Of a DNA stretch of 64,000 nt, positions 22,466-34,701 are shown piece by piece; position 1 is the stretch's first letter; the number at the start of each line of letters is the position of its first letter. The notes below the pieces were generated by a model, which worked only from the letters and a program-made list of their open reading frames with translations, did no database searches and was not told where the DNA came from. The stretch covers positions 75,558,410 through 75,622,409 of the forward strand of contig CM043960.1 in the NCBI GenBank assembly GCA_014529385.2, given 5' to 3'. The translations under genes and the position numbers were made by a program. This DNA is from Adiantum capillus-veneris. Lineage: Eukaryota > Streptophyta > Polypodiopsida > Polypodiales > Pteridaceae.

Positions 22466-22602
22466 TGAAGGGAATGGGATTGTGCTAGGTACGGTGGAGA
22501 CAAACATCGTGTACACAAGTGAGTGTGTGAGGCTAAGCTATTACTCAAGCAAATTAGGTTCCAAGATGAATTAACTTGGACTCATAAAACTCACCATAAA
22601 CA
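22466..22602 (-). repeat. Element D copy 1, right LTR with internal deletion
   Basis: Same ends as the left LTR but lacks about 36 bases (the CACAATCTTGAGTAG region) that its counterpart in block copy 2 keeps. Confidence 0.75.
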
Positions 22603-23492
22603 AGCAATCATAAAAGGATTCGAGTATATGTCAGCATACAATACCCCTTAATAGTGATGCTAAAGCGCACATACAAAATCCTACACTTACAATGAGAATT
22701 TGCAAAGAAAATCAAAGAGGAAATAGATAACTTAAAGAGGTGGAGTTTATCTATGAGATCAAATACACAGATTTGGTGTCGCCAATTGTGGTAGTGCCAA
22801 AAAAGATTGGCAAATTGCAAGTGTGTGTGAATATCAAGTAGATAAATGCTACCGTTATAAGAGACAATTATCCCTTACCCATCACATATCATGTGATTGA
22901 GAGATTTGCAGACAAGGAAGATTACAAATTTCTTGATGGATTTTCAAGCTATAACCAGTTTACTATAAAGCCGGAGGATCATAAAAAAACAGCCTTTGCA
23001 ATAGAGTGGGGCATATTTGCTTGTAGGGTGATGCCATTCGGCTTGATCGATGCACCTGCCACATTGTAGAGAGGCTGATGAGTCACGCGTTCAAAGAATA
23101 TCTAAGAAAATTCTTAGAAATTTACATGGATGACTTATGTGTGCATTCTCTATTGAGAAACGAACATATTGAGCACCTAAAAAAGATCTTTGAGAAGTAT
23201 AAAACATATCGCATCTGCTTTAATCCAAAAAAATGTGTCTTCATGGTAAGATAGGAAAAGATTTTAGGACATACCGTGTCCAAAAATAGCATTTCCATAG
23301 ATGTTGAGAAGATACAAGTTATTGTTTCTCTTCCAAGACCCACAAAAGTTAAGAAGGTACAAGCATTTATGGGCCATTGTGGCTATTATCAAATGTTTAT
23401 CTATATGTATGTAGTCATTGCAAAATCTCTCTATGCTCTCATCACAAAAGGGTCATATGTGGTGAGGTTTTTTGAGCGAGGATATTCTTGAA
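22603..23492 (+). pseudogene. Element B reverse transcriptase fragment, block copy 1
   Basis: The sequence parallels 48715-49540 of the longer element B: LVSPIVVVPK-type fingers, RDNYPLPIT, the polymerase box YMDDLCVHS (about 23125-23151) and MGHCGYYQ at the RT end. Stops and frameshifts are frequent. It ends abruptly about 30 bases before the LTR: RNase H and integrase are deleted. Confidence 0.78.
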
Positions 23493-25143
23493 TGTTAAGA
23501 TACCCTCGGTGATACAGGTTGTTGAAGTTACCCATTATGGTATCCTCACCATAGGTTATGTACCTTACGTGATATTTTGCTTGACGTTATGTATGGCAGT
23601 CACTTTGTCACAAATAGTTAACATCTTATGCCTATATTTACTCTCTTGAGTTGATTTGATGCTTTTTTATGTGTCATTTGAATTGAGTTTTCACTCTGTC
23701 ATACAAAGAAGACTCTGTCAACAAATTTTTCTCATGAGTCTATCAATGCAATTTTTTGACAGTCTAAGCACCGTGTTGGCTTGATATTTGCTCTTGTAAA
23801 GGAGGTCTGTCAAAATTTCACCAGGTTTTCTCACCATAATTATTGACATTCTCACCAAAGTGCTCAATTCTTGTTAAATTGGCATCTTCTATTGAGGACA
23901 TTAACAATATTAGAAAGTTCAATGACACAAATTTTCTTGAGTGGAAAGAGAAAATCCATGATGTGCTAACCCTAAAAGGCCAATTAGAGCCGATCTTTGA
24001 GGAGTTAGTCGAATTTGTGTATTTCACCATAGTGGATGAAGCTATTGCTAAATTCTTATAAAAGTCATGCAATACATATGAGAGCAAAAGTGCAAGTAAC
24101 AAGGTGCACTTGATAAAGAATCTCTTTGAACTTTGCATGAAAGAAGGTGACACAATTTCTAATCACTTGAATGTGTTCAATATACTTTTTGATCAATTGA
24201 CATCACAAGGATTAGAGTTTGATGTTGGCAGCCAAACCAAACAAGCGCCCTTCAAGTTGACCTCTTCATTTTGAGACCCAAATTTTGATGTCCATCATTT
24301 TTTGAAAAGATTTGTAATTTTTTGACAGTCTCTAATTTTATTTAGATCACTGTTTGTGCTACATCCGAGTTGTATAATTTATAAATGAGTCCAAGCCTTG
24401 TAAAGTCAGCCAGTGGCCAGGCGAGCCCTAGGTATAAAACTCATTTTTGTTAAGTGGGAAAGGGACACTTATCATTCTTAAAAGTTTTGAGTTTTGAGTT
24501 TTGGAGCATATGACTGAGAGCAACTACTCTCATGCGCCTTGTAATCCTTATATCTTGAGCTCTAGTAATCACATTTTGATTTCAAAACTTGCAATGTGTT
24601 CCTTGTCTATTGTTGTTTCATTCAAGTATAATAATTGTTGATTCTGTTGTGGTTTACGACTACACATTAATAGGCTAAATCTGCTGTTTTGAGTGTGTTA
24701 ATGGCTGTTTTTGACATTCCAACCAAAGGAGAGTATTCCTAGATGATAGGGCGACCATTCTGGTATGTTCTATTGTAGTTTCCAAGACCTTGATCATGAT
24801 GGATCGTGATTTTGGTACCTCATCAGATTGCAACCAACCTTGGTAGGTTAGTGTCTCTAAGTGTCTTAGATGTACTCCCAAAGTTTTGTAACATTTGGAC
24901 TTCATTTGAGTGCCAAAATGCGTTGATGACTGAGTGCGATGGCATAGGAAATAGGCAGGTTGCCAAATCCAAGAGTGATAGATTTGCTAGTGTTAGAGAT
25001 ATCGTTGATGTGTAGGTTCACTTCTGGAGGTTGACACACTCAAAGAGTATCTGTGCTCCATCCGAGTCGCTTCCTTGAGTATTGACATTATGTAAGTTCC
25101 AAATAGCTATGCTATAGACATCCATCACAGCGATTCGCTAACA
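23493..25143 (+). repeat. Element B LTR, block copy 1 (carries a captured gag fragment)
   Basis: Proposed ends TGTTA at 23493 and TAACA at 25143 form the usual short inverted repeat, and a primer-binding site follows two bases later. A TATA box (TATAAAA, 24433-24439) sits in a promoter-like context. The left edge is inferred from the end of element B coding. At 1.65 kb it is long because about 566 bp between two 16-base direct repeats is foreign. A third LTR for comparison is not in the window. Confidence 0.65.
23766..24315 (+). pseudogene. Captured copia-type gag fragment inside the element B LTR, copy 1
   Basis: Plus-strand frames read KFNDTNFLEWKEKIHDVL, then, in copy 2 numbering, NKVYLIKNLFELCMKEGD, HLNVFNILFDQL and the FD(V/E) pattern. 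That is the copia Gag core. The segment is flanked by the direct repeat AATTTTTTGACAGTCT at 23750-23765 and 24316-24331. Frames contain stops. It has no role in an LTR that I know of. Confidence 0.7.
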
Positions 25144-25144
25144 T

Positions 25145-25162
25145 TGGCACCGTTGCCAGGGA
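25145..25162 (+). promoter_or_regulatory. Element B primer-binding site, block copy 1 (tRNA-Asp-like)
   Basis: TGGCACCGTTGCCAGGGA starts one base after the LTR. It matches the complement of the plant tRNA-Asp 3' end used by Athila/Tat elements (TGGCGCCGTTGCCGGGGA) except for two G-to-A changes, both at CpG sites. Confidence 0.75.
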
Positions 25163-25218
25163 TAGCAATCCTTAGGTGGTGAGTGACCTAATCGTAGCTT
25201 TTTACTTATAGACCTTTG

Positions 25219-28200
25219 TCAGATGTCACCGATGTTGAAACGAGGTTGAAATAAAAAAGCGAGAGCATGGCAGGGCAAAGATGTCCAATGCCAAAAGTGA
25301 GCAGTTTGGTGAAGATTGGTCCGATGGCTTGCCACATAATATGGGTGGCTTCCTGGAGTGCCGATCGAAGATTACAAGAGGCTTTGGCCTAGTTTGGCCA
25401 AAATAAGGAATAAAGCCAACAAAATTAGGAATTTTTGGAGGGTAAAGAAGCAAGAAGGGACTTCAGCAAAGTGAAGATGATGGCTTCCACACCAATTTGA
25501 AGGAGAGGGTAGACAACTCACGGCAAGGGGAGATCAAGGGAGAAACTCAGGGTCCACATCCATTGCTCGAAGAGGAGTTCAGGAGGAAGACTCATATTAA
25601 ATTTAGGGCACCAAGAAGAGAAGTCAGATCTAGAGAAAGGTATTTGGGAGGGGAACACTCAAGAGAAGGAAAGCTCTCATGGGCAATCCTTAGAGGCACT
25701 TGCATGCAAGGGAAATCCAAGCAAGGATCATCATAGAAGGGAAAACCTCAACTCATAAGGGAAAGATTCATCAAGGGAATCATTCAGGATCTTTGACAAG
25801 GCAAGATCTTCAACATTCAAGGCAATCCAAGAAGAGAGGGCATTCAAGGGCATCCAATAATGATCATGAAGTGAAGGCATTCAATTAAGGGAATTCAAAG
25901 TCAAAGCATTGAGTGGAGAAACTTAAAGTAGGTTACTCAATAGAAAAAGACATAAGAGATCACCAAATTGGAGGAAGAGAAGGAGATTCAAGAGGAGAAA
26001 AAGAGGGAAACATGAGGTATTTGAGCCAATGGAAGACCATGGGAGTAGGGGATTCAAACCAAGTGTAGGGAAAACTCAATGTTTCAAATTTTTAGGGAAA
26101 TTGAAGGATATCAAGAATTTGTAATTAGAGATTCACAATGATGTGCTTTGTATTAATGTGGAATTAATTTAAGTTTAGTGTTTCAAATTGCAAGGTTCCT
26201 TGTTGGATTACATTGCCAGTGTGAGTTTTGGTCGATTTTCTCTCTCAAATCTCACATGGCAAAAGGAACACATATTCTCGAGTAAGATTTTTTGACCTGA
26301 TAATATGGCACTTGATCCACTGACTTGTCACACCATGAAGGCATCAAAGTGGACGAGATATGATTCTGTTTGCAAGCAAGTGTGGATTCAAATCAAGATG
26401 AAAGATCTTGATCCAAAGAAATCACTATCAATGAGCGTGACGCCACAACCCGACTTCAAATTAGACAAGCCAAATGTACTCATACTCCAAATGCAATCAC
26501 ACTCCAAATTTGGAGGAGCTAGTAGAGCTGGAAAACCCTCCTATTGTTTAAGAGAGTGTTGACTCTTGGAATGAGGTTTTCATCACTGAAGAGTACATCT
26601 TCATGGAAGCAACTACTAGATAAGAGTGATATCTCTAGGGTGACTTTACAAATTGATTCATAAATGGAGCAAACTAGGAAGGGGAAAGTCCACATGTAGA
26701 TTTCTCCAAGACATTCTCACCCTAATCTCGAGTTAAATTTTCAAGCCAAAGGTCTCCCATTATTCCAACTTTTCATCCTATGCCAACAATGCCAAAGCCT
26801 AGTGCAACAAATGCCTGAGCATATGCTGGTAGGCCAATTCCCATTGAAGCATTTTTCTTAATTTGGTAAAAACCTCTACCTATATAAAAACAAGAAGGGA
26901 AATACCTTAAACTTATCTCATTCAATACAAGCAGACTCCATTCACAATGGTCATACTGTGTTCAACTATTTTTGTGTGAAAAATTTCACTTATAAATACA
27001 TGGATAGAGAGGGCAATGCCTATGAGATTCACCATCTTCCAAGTGCTTGTGAAGTAAAGTCAAGTCTAGGGAGAAAAAATGGTGCCACCATTCCTATCTT
27101 AGGTAGGGTGTAGTGAAAGCACATAGCTCCAAAAGCTTCACTATGGGATTGAACAAAAACAAAATCAAATGGTCACTTGACAACTATTCTAGACCTAGAG
27201 ATTGAGAGTCAGATGCCAAATGTTGAATTAGATCATATAAACATAATCAAAATTCAGGAGATAGATTGCAAATGTAGATAGACAACTGATTGAAATGAAA
27301 GATTTTAGATGATACAGAGTGAGACAATTGGAAATGTAGATAGAGATTCATAAACTGGTTTAGTATTACAACGTTCACAAGTACAATTTGTACAACATGT
27401 GCTGCTCATAAGATCTATCAAATACCTGTTCCAATCCCCAAAATGAGATTAATGGGTCCTACTTATAGGCATCTAGGACTAGCTCCACAATTACCAAGTG
27501 CTGATCAATTGATAGTAACTTCACCAAGTAAGTGTTGGTAATTCCGCTAGGTGACTTGTCTCATAAACCCTTGCCAAATTTAGTCCTAGAGCCGGTTCCC
27601 ACCTTCTACATCCTCCTCCCCTTTCTTGAATTCTGTCATGTACAAAATCTCAGACATCTAGTCTAGCTTCATGTTTTTTACTTCGCTTTCCTTTTGTTTG
27701 GAGCTTTCTTCTTTTTAGGCATGTGAACTTGTTGAGCTGGTGGTTGGAAAAATTTGGCCATTACTTTACTGAGGAGTTCTAGAGGTAGAGTTCTCCTTTT
27801 GAATAATCTTGTAAATGGCCTCCCGCTCCAGTTGCTCCCTCCTATCAGTGAGAATCCCCACCTTGCAAGGTGTTAGTGCATGCCAAGTTTTTGTGCCACG
27901 GTCATATAGAGTCCTTTTGTCTTTGGTTAACCTTGCCCTAGCTAGCTTATGCTAGATGGACACCATCTTTATCCATCCAGCTTGATCTCATTGATTAGCT
28001 TTAATCTTGGATCCAAACAAAACCTCAACCATTTCTTTGAATTGTGGTTTGGAGCTGGCTTTGTTGGAAAGAGCATCTGCATGTTCATCCTCATTGTCAT
28101 CCTCCTCATCATCTATCCCTTGGCTTGCTTTGACATGTTGGTTAATAGTGAGATTTACTTTAGTATCAATGATGTCTACTAGAGACTAGTAGATGTATTG

Positions 28201-28430
28201 TCCATACTGGGCTACTTTAGTCCCTTCAAGCCATCATCGGCTACTTGTTTGTGGTCCATAGCAAGGACTTGTGTTCTATGAGCTGTTTGGTGAGACTCCA
28301 TTTCTCAAAACTAAGGTTGGAGTTGAGTATTTGTAGATTCTCTATTTGATGTCGTAACTCCTTAATGGTCTTTGTATGTTTCTTTCTTTCAAGTTCTTCT
28401 TCAATCAAAACTTATTTGAGCTTGAGGGCC
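25219..28430. other. Spacer between the two block copies, unidentified
   Basis: Not part of the duplication and unlike anything else in the window. Plus-strand frames at 25497-25736 and 25700-25888 are Arg/Lys/Gln/Ser-rich; 26305-26562 is open; 26921-27113 reads HTVFNYFCVKNFTYKYMDRE. On the minus strand near 28280-28420 a coiled-coil-like LRHQIENLQILNSN appears. I recognise no domain. It may be gag of a decayed element, but no protease, RT or integrase motif is present. Bases 27115-27950 show nothing. Confidence 0.4.
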
Positions 28431-31086
28431 TTTAGGTTAGTTCCAAAATTTGAAATACTCAATTGCCTTTGATTTATGGCATTTATCTCCATTAAGTAGT
28501 TTGGATAAACGAAAAAGGGTAACTTGAAAGTCAAGAAGAAATTTTTGCGGGGGTTTAGGGGTAAGTATAGATATTAATCACCATTCATCATGCATACCAA
28601 TTTGGATAAGTATGATCTCCATGCACCTATGGATAAAGAGAGTGCTTTCTACACTCTCTAGGCCATATTAGCTTGGTACTCTAAAGAGCTTGAAATACCA
28701 TCGTGGTCAGTGGTTAGTAACATTGTCAGTTAAAAGCAAAAAAACACTTGAATAATTTGTTCTCCTAAATAAGAGCAAAGCTTGCTTATGGAAACATGAG
28801 AGCTTAAGCAGAATGAAAATTAACCCAATTGTTTAAGATGTACAATGGGATGAAGATGACAAGAAACTTTACCTTCATGTATGTATGGTAGAGTCTTCTC
28901 CTACCTTCAAGGATTATTGAAGAAGTGTGTTGGCGTAGCCGGCTCTCTCGCTCTTCACCTTCACTTGAAGGCCACCAATTGTGCTACTTGAATTGAGAGG
29001 AAGGAATGAGACAAGTGAGATTCAAGGAATGAGACAAGTGAGATTCAAGCTAAGGAAAGCTTGAGGGTTAGGAGAGAGGAGAGGGGAGAGTGTAATGAGA
29101 AGAAGAAGATCAAGCTATGGCAAGATTGAATGGCTTCTCTTGGAGAGGGACGTGTGTGAAAGTGGCTCAGGCTATGGATTTCCCAAGCTTACTCTCAAGT
29201 TTGCACCTTGAAAACTGAAGGAGAGAAGTGTTGGACAAGTAGAGAAGCCCCCTTTTTATGCTTATTTTTTTTATAAGAGCTTTCACTCATCTTAATGGCT
29301 TATCTTCCTTATAGATAAGTTATTTTTACTTATCTTGACAACTTTTTTTCATTTTCAAAGATTCTTTAACAAGTTACTTACTCTTCTTTCTTTTTTCTTA
29401 TGCTGATTTCTTTGAGAGGAAAAAGCTAATTTCTCATGCATTGGTTATACCCATGTCTCCATGATGTAAACCAAAAGTGTCTTGTGAGTAAACTTTGGTG
29501 CTTTGATTTAACCCGAATTTACCCGATTTTTTTTGTTTTGTTTTTACTTTTGAAAGTTGATGGCTTAGATGCATTGGAAAAGAGTAAGAGCTACTAGGAG
29601 GAGGCCCTTACAAAATCCCCAACAAAAAGAAAGAGTTGTCCTTAGCTCAGAACAATAAAGGAAGGTGTTAAATCTTCAACCACAAGTAACTTCTTTAACT
29701 TCTAGGTAATGCTAATTCATTCTTCGCTAGCTATGTCATCTATATAAGGTGCACTCTATCCTCATCTCGTATAGTAATCTTACCTCCATCTCTTTTTTTT
29801 TCTCAATCTTCTTGCCAAGAGCTTCTTAGGATTATCTCTTTTAATCCTTTAGGGTGTCTCTTTGCCCATTAACTTACTTTATGGATCAATGGCAGGAGCT
29901 GGTTTTATATGTGGCCATTCCTCACCTTCAACAAGCAAGTGAATCTATAAGGATAAATTTTGTGGAATGATATGAGGGTCTACTCTTGGGAACTTCAATA
30001 GTGCAAACCAAATGATGGATGATTTGAGGAATAACAAGGGTGACACTTTGGGGTTGGGATCAAGTTTTGCAACAATGTTCGCTTGGATATGGTTATTGAA
30101 GCTATGGGTTTGGGCCCTCAATATTAGTGCGTGTTGCGGTCAATGCATCGTGGGTTCTCTGAGCGAGTCTTTTTGCTTGCAGAGTTCCTTCCTCACCACA
30201 AGATATGCTTTCATCCTCATTTTGGCTTAACTCTTAGAGGTTCTTTTACCATATCACCTAATACTAATGAGGCGGGTGTTATGATATTATGTCGAATTAT
30301 TCCAATAAATGAGTTACCTAATATGTGTCTTACTTGTGATAGTTGCTTTTGTGATCATGTGATGGACGTACTTATTGTCTCGTAGAAAAATCTATCTTCA
30401 TTGTATCTCTTAACAAGTTCATTCTATATTAATATCTTGGTTCTTGTCTTGAGTCCTTGTTTCTTTGATTTCTCTTGACAGGTATAGTTAGATTTGTCCT
30501 TGGTTTTCTATATCTGGTATTTTTAAAAATCCTTGAGAGAATTTGAAATGTAATAAAATTTAAAAGTCCTTGAGAGAATTTCAAATATAACCAAATTTAT
30601 TTATATATTTATTTTAAAATTCCATATAGTGACCTAAGTTACAAATTTTAAATGATAACAGTAATCTTGCTATTATTTACCTAAAGGCAGTCAAATTACC
30701 AAAAGGCATTTGTATTACAAAAGGTTGCATTACTTGAGTGACACAAAGGGTAACAAGATAGACCTTGTATTCATCAATTTCATAGGGTCACAAAAAGGAG
30801 AAAACACATTATGAAAGGTGAGAGAACTGAGAAATAAGACGTTTCTTAGTCCTCCTAGGAAGCATCTTCGGTGGGATAGCCGTTCCACTAGACAAAAACC
30901 TCCTAAACCATGTAGCAACTTCGAATCCTTCATGTAATAAATTTTCTCTAGCTCCATCCTCATACACTTCCTTAGTCTTGAGAATGGGAATTGTCGATTT
31001 TGATCACTAGCATCCAAGGCATCATCTCATCCTTTACTGAAATGTAGTCTATTGTTGCTAATCTAGGTGGTTCAACGGTTGGCCTT
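28431..31086. other. Left part of block copy 2: mostly non-coding
   Basis: Counterpart of 12346-14988. No protein in the first 2.2 kb. The minus-strand remnant (GARENLLHEGFEVATWF, then IPPKMLPRRTKKRL) is at about 30790-31010. Confidence 0.4.
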
Positions 31087-31372
31087 TGTTGGAATTAGGG
31101 TTGCAAGAAAACACACACAATTTGTAGAAGACGAAGGAAACTCAAGGCACACAATAGAGAGTGTATTACTTAGTGTGCAATGGAAAGATAAGTTAGCCCT
31201 AGAGTGATGGGTGTATATACAATGCACGAGGAAAAGAAACTCTTAGTGAGGGAAAAAATTCCCCGGTGGTCCTAAGTGTGTTCACACACATCACTACCAC
31301 ATATATATGGAAGTGCCATATATGTGGTAGTGATGTGTTCACACACATCACTACCACATATATATGGAAGTG
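31087..31372 (-). repeat. Element C copy 2, 3' LTR with inverted duplication at its inner edge
   Basis: Like the copy 1 LTR to 31316. Then a short stretch reads back as the complement, giving a hairpin of 22-bp arms (31287-31310 with 31316-31337, loop AAGTG). The direct sequence TGTTCACACACATCACTACC then repeats. Confidence 0.85.
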
Positions 31373-31379
31373 CCATGCC

Positions 31380-31920
31380 TTGAGGACATGATCGAGTCCA
31401 CAAAGGGGAATAAGCCCAAAGCTTTGCGAAAAGCTTTGAATTTCTCACAAGACAATGCCTTTGTGAAAAGCTATGCAAGGTTGTCATGTGTTGGCACATA
31501 AGCCATGTTGATATCTCCTTCTGAGAGCCTCTCCCTGACATAGTGGTAATGCATCTCAATGTGCTTTGTGCGAGCGTGAAAGACTGGGTTTCTCACAACT
31601 GCCAATGCGCTTTGACTATCAGTGTAGATAGTGTTGGCAGTGTCCTGTCCAACACCCAAATCAGCCATAAGGTGTCTGAGCCATACACACTCAATCGTAG
31701 TTGTGACGATTGTCCTGTACTCAGCCTCACAACTGGAAGTGGCCACAATAGGTTTCTTCTTGCTCAACCATGATATGCATGAGCTGCCAAGCATGAAACA
31801 AAAACCACTTGTGGACACTCGTGTGTCAAAACAACCAGCCCAATTTGAGTTCAAAAAAGCATGCAAATCTGCTAGCAATGATCCCCCTTGGGTTAAACAA
31901 GCCAAGATGTAAAGTGCCAC
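31380..31920 (-). pseudogene. Element C copy 2 RNase H
   Basis: Well preserved: SNWAGCFDTRVSTSGFCFML, SSCEAEYRTIV, ECVWLRHLMADLG, IYTDSQSALAVV and TKHIEMHYHYVRE. The first catalytic Asp position (usually D-x-D-W-A-G) reads SNW, so it may be inactive. A frameshift near 31471 separates the last 30 residues. Confidence 0.82.
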
Positions 31921-32005
31921 TCAAGTAGCGAACAATCCTCTTAACAACCTGTCAATGCTTAGATCTTGGGCTATGCATGAATCTGCTAACATGTGAGAGT
32001 GCAAA

Positions 32006-32614
32006 CTAAGTATCCTGCCTCAGGTTGCATACATAAATGAGGCATCCAACAACAGTTTGGTAAAGAGTGACATCTGCAGGATCACCAGCATCATGAAGAC
32101 TCAATTTCAAGCCTGTTTCCATGGGAGTGGCAATAGGTTTGCAATCCTTAAGTCCAAACTTACATAGAAATGTCTCTATGTAGCTTTTTAGACACAAGGC
32201 AATACCACCATCACACTGCTTAAACTGTATACCCAAGTAATGATGCAAGAGCCCCAAACATTTTATCTTGAAAGTAGCATTCAAATCAGCCTTAAATTCA
32301 GCAATTTGTCTCTCATTAGGTCCAATGATCAACCACTCGTCCACATAAAGAACCACAATAAGAAGTACATACAATGTGCTTTCTGTTGGATTGTTATGAA
32401 AGCCCGGTTTGACCAAATGAGTGTGAGCCTTCTCATACCAAGCACAAGGAGATTGCTTCAACCCATACAAAGATTTTTTACATTTGCACACCTTATCCTC
32501 TTGTCCTTTCTTGACAAAACCGCGAGGCTGCATTACATAAAGTTCCTCAAATATGTCACCATTCAAGATGTCTGATTGATGTACAATCCCAACCAAAATG
32601 AGCTTCCAATGCAC
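32006..32614 (-). pseudogene. Element C copy 2 reverse transcriptase
   Basis: FEELYVMQPRGFVKKG, SLYGLKQSPCAWYEK, LLHHYLGIQFKQ and the box YVDEWLIIG. The YVDE change is shared with copy 1. Short private deletions near the N-terminus and before LIVVLYVDE. Confidence 0.82.
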
Positions 32615-33125
32615 ATAGAAAACGCACAGTAGTCATACGACAAGTGGAAGCAAAAGTCTCTTCATAATCTATGCCCTTTTGCTGTGCATAACCCTTTGCA
32701 ACAAGTCTTAGCAATCAATCTCACCATCCGGCTTGCATTTCAACCTATAAACCCACTTTGTACCAATGGCTTTTTTTTGAGAAGGCAAATCACATAAAGT
32801 CAATATGTCATTTTCTATTCATCATATTCTCATTACATGGTAGCCATCCAATTTTTTGAATTTTGTGCTTCATCAAAAGACATAGGTTCCTCAACATCAT
32901 GTAAGCTAGAAACAGCCAAAGCATAACAATTTGATGCATAAGATGCATGGCGAGAACCTTAACGAGTGCGACTAGAGAAAGGTGCATGCAATTTACTGTC
33001 ATGCAATGTATGCACCAACCATTTTGGCATACCTCTAGCCTGCTCATTTTCAGCCCTTTCCTCATCAAGTACATTATGTACATCTGCATCAGTAATAGGC
33101 TAATCTGTAACGTTTTCAAAAACCC

Positions 33126-33799
33126 TTATTGGCTATACATTGCCTCACTGGAATTTACATTCGAACTTCCACCACAAAAAAGAGGCAACAAAGTGTCATA
33201 AATGTCCTGTGAGCTTACATTAATGTCTCTAGTACATGACAGCAAGGGCTGAACAGAATCTTCCACAAACACAACATCTCGTGAAACTAGAATATGCTTT
33301 GTTTGTGGATGATACAGCCTATAACCTTTGATTTTAGCACTATAACCAACAAAACTACATTTGACAGCCTTATCATCCAATTTTTTGCGCTGTGTTTGTG
33401 GCACCAAAGCATACGCCAAACAACCAAAAACACGCATGTGCTCAATAGAAGGCTTTTTATCATGCCATGCTTTATATGGAGTCATAGACTGCAAAGCTTT
33501 CATAGGATACCTGCTAAGTACATAAATGGCACACATGATGGCCTCAAGCCAAAACAAATGCGACAAAGCTTGAATTTTGATCATATACCATGCCATTTCG
33601 GTAAGTGACCTATTTTTCCTCTTAGCAACACCATTTTGCTGAGGCGTATAAGGCATTGTACATTGGTTTTTATCCCACGACTAGCTAGAAATGCATTAAA
33701 TTCATGAGACATATACTCCCCCCCTTGATCGGAATGGAGGGTGCCCATAGTACATTTTGAGACATTTTTTGCCATAGCTAGAAATTGTTTGAAGCACAT
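33126..33799 (-). pseudogene. Element C copy 2 integrase core and C-terminal region
   Basis: LHSDQGGEY (33799-33581 frame) and NGVAKRKNR (33656-33126 frame). The catalytic Glu of NGVAERKNR in copy 1 is Lys here, so this copy lost it. The second frame is uninterrupted for 176 residues, through YKAWHDKKPSIEHMRVFGCLAY, better kept than copy 1. Confidence 0.78.
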
Positions 33800-34002
33800 A
33801 AATACTTTGGACTTTGCTTTAAGCGGAAATACCTATGCATGCCTGGAGTAATCATCAATGAAAGTCACAAAGTAAAGGTAATTGCCCAAGGACGAAGTTT
33901 GCATTGGCCCACAAACATCACTATGCACAAGTTTCAACTTGCATGTGGCCCTAACTGAACCATCCTTTGGAAACTTAGAATCCTACATCTTACTGTAAAA
34001 AT

Positions 34003-34701
34003 TCAGATTACCAAAATGTGCATGCCAAAGTTTTTCATTTGAAATAGACTTTGAATCCACAACTGCATTTGCAAAATTTTTCCCACACTTGTCATACAAA
34101 GTGAGCTTATACAACCGACGACATAAAATGCCAGATGCAACAATTTCATCACCAAAACTGAGATCATGTATTGTACAACTATCATCCACAAATTTGACTC
34201 CAAGACAAGTCTAGCAAGTGCAGATATAGACAAAAGATTTTTCTTGATCCCATGTACATAAAGTGCATCAACAAGTGTGAAAGAACTGCCATTTGTAGCA
34301 GTAAGCACAATCTTTCCAACATCTTGAATCAGATAAGAGACATTGTTGGCACAAGAAACCGAATTCCCATGAGGGACACATTCAAGACAGGTGAACAAAT
34401 CACGATGTGAGCTAATGTGCTTTGTAGCGCCATTGTCAAAATACCACACATGTGAATTTGTAGCAACTAACATGCATGCATCATTGCCAACATGATAATA
34501 AGTGCACTCTGCACTAAAAGCCCATTCTGCATCAACATCAACATCATAGTCTCCTTTCACAGAAGACTCAACAATAGTTGCATTTGTAGTGGAACCAGCA
34601 TTAGTAGTGGAACTAGCCTCTTTCTTCTTAGACTCTTTGGCCTTCAAGTTAGGACACTGCTTGATCAAGTGAGCATTAACTTTACAATAATGACAACGCA
34701 T
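34003..34701 (-). pseudogene. Element C copy 2 zinc knuckle, protease and integrase N-terminus
   Basis: CHYCKVNAHLIKQC knuckle, then a protease whose loop reads FDNGA where copy 1 has FDSGA. Ser after the catalytic Asp is normal, so Asn is a likely damaging change. KLWHAHFG is at the end in an overlapping frame (33983-34189). Confidence 0.78.

Larger units (their letters stand above)
20837..22602 (-). mobile_element. Element D copy 1: small non-autonomous LTR retroelement
   Basis: Direct repeats of about 137-173 bp bound a 1.77 kb insertion in element B. Just inside the right repeat lies an exact complement of the initiator tRNA-Met primer site, so the element is minus-strand and copia-type. 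No gag or pol motif exists inside; it is TRIM/LARD-like and must depend on another element's proteins. A GC-richer portion (about 21400-21960) has open frames in both strands but no known domain and may be captured host DNA. Element B coding resumes at about 22606. No clear target duplication. Confidence 0.72.
12346..25218 (+). repeat. 12.9 kb segmental duplication, copy 1
   Basis: The whole stretch recurs as a direct repeat at 28431-41326. Offsets between matching points run from 16,085 at the left end to about 16,131 and 16,108 near the right end, the drift coming from small indels. The left junction is CCTTTAGG and the right junction ACCTTTG, so CCTTT occurs at both ends. By eye the copies differ by several percent, so this is neither a fresh duplication nor a simple allele copy. 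The block contains several nested elements annotated separately. Confidence 0.92.
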
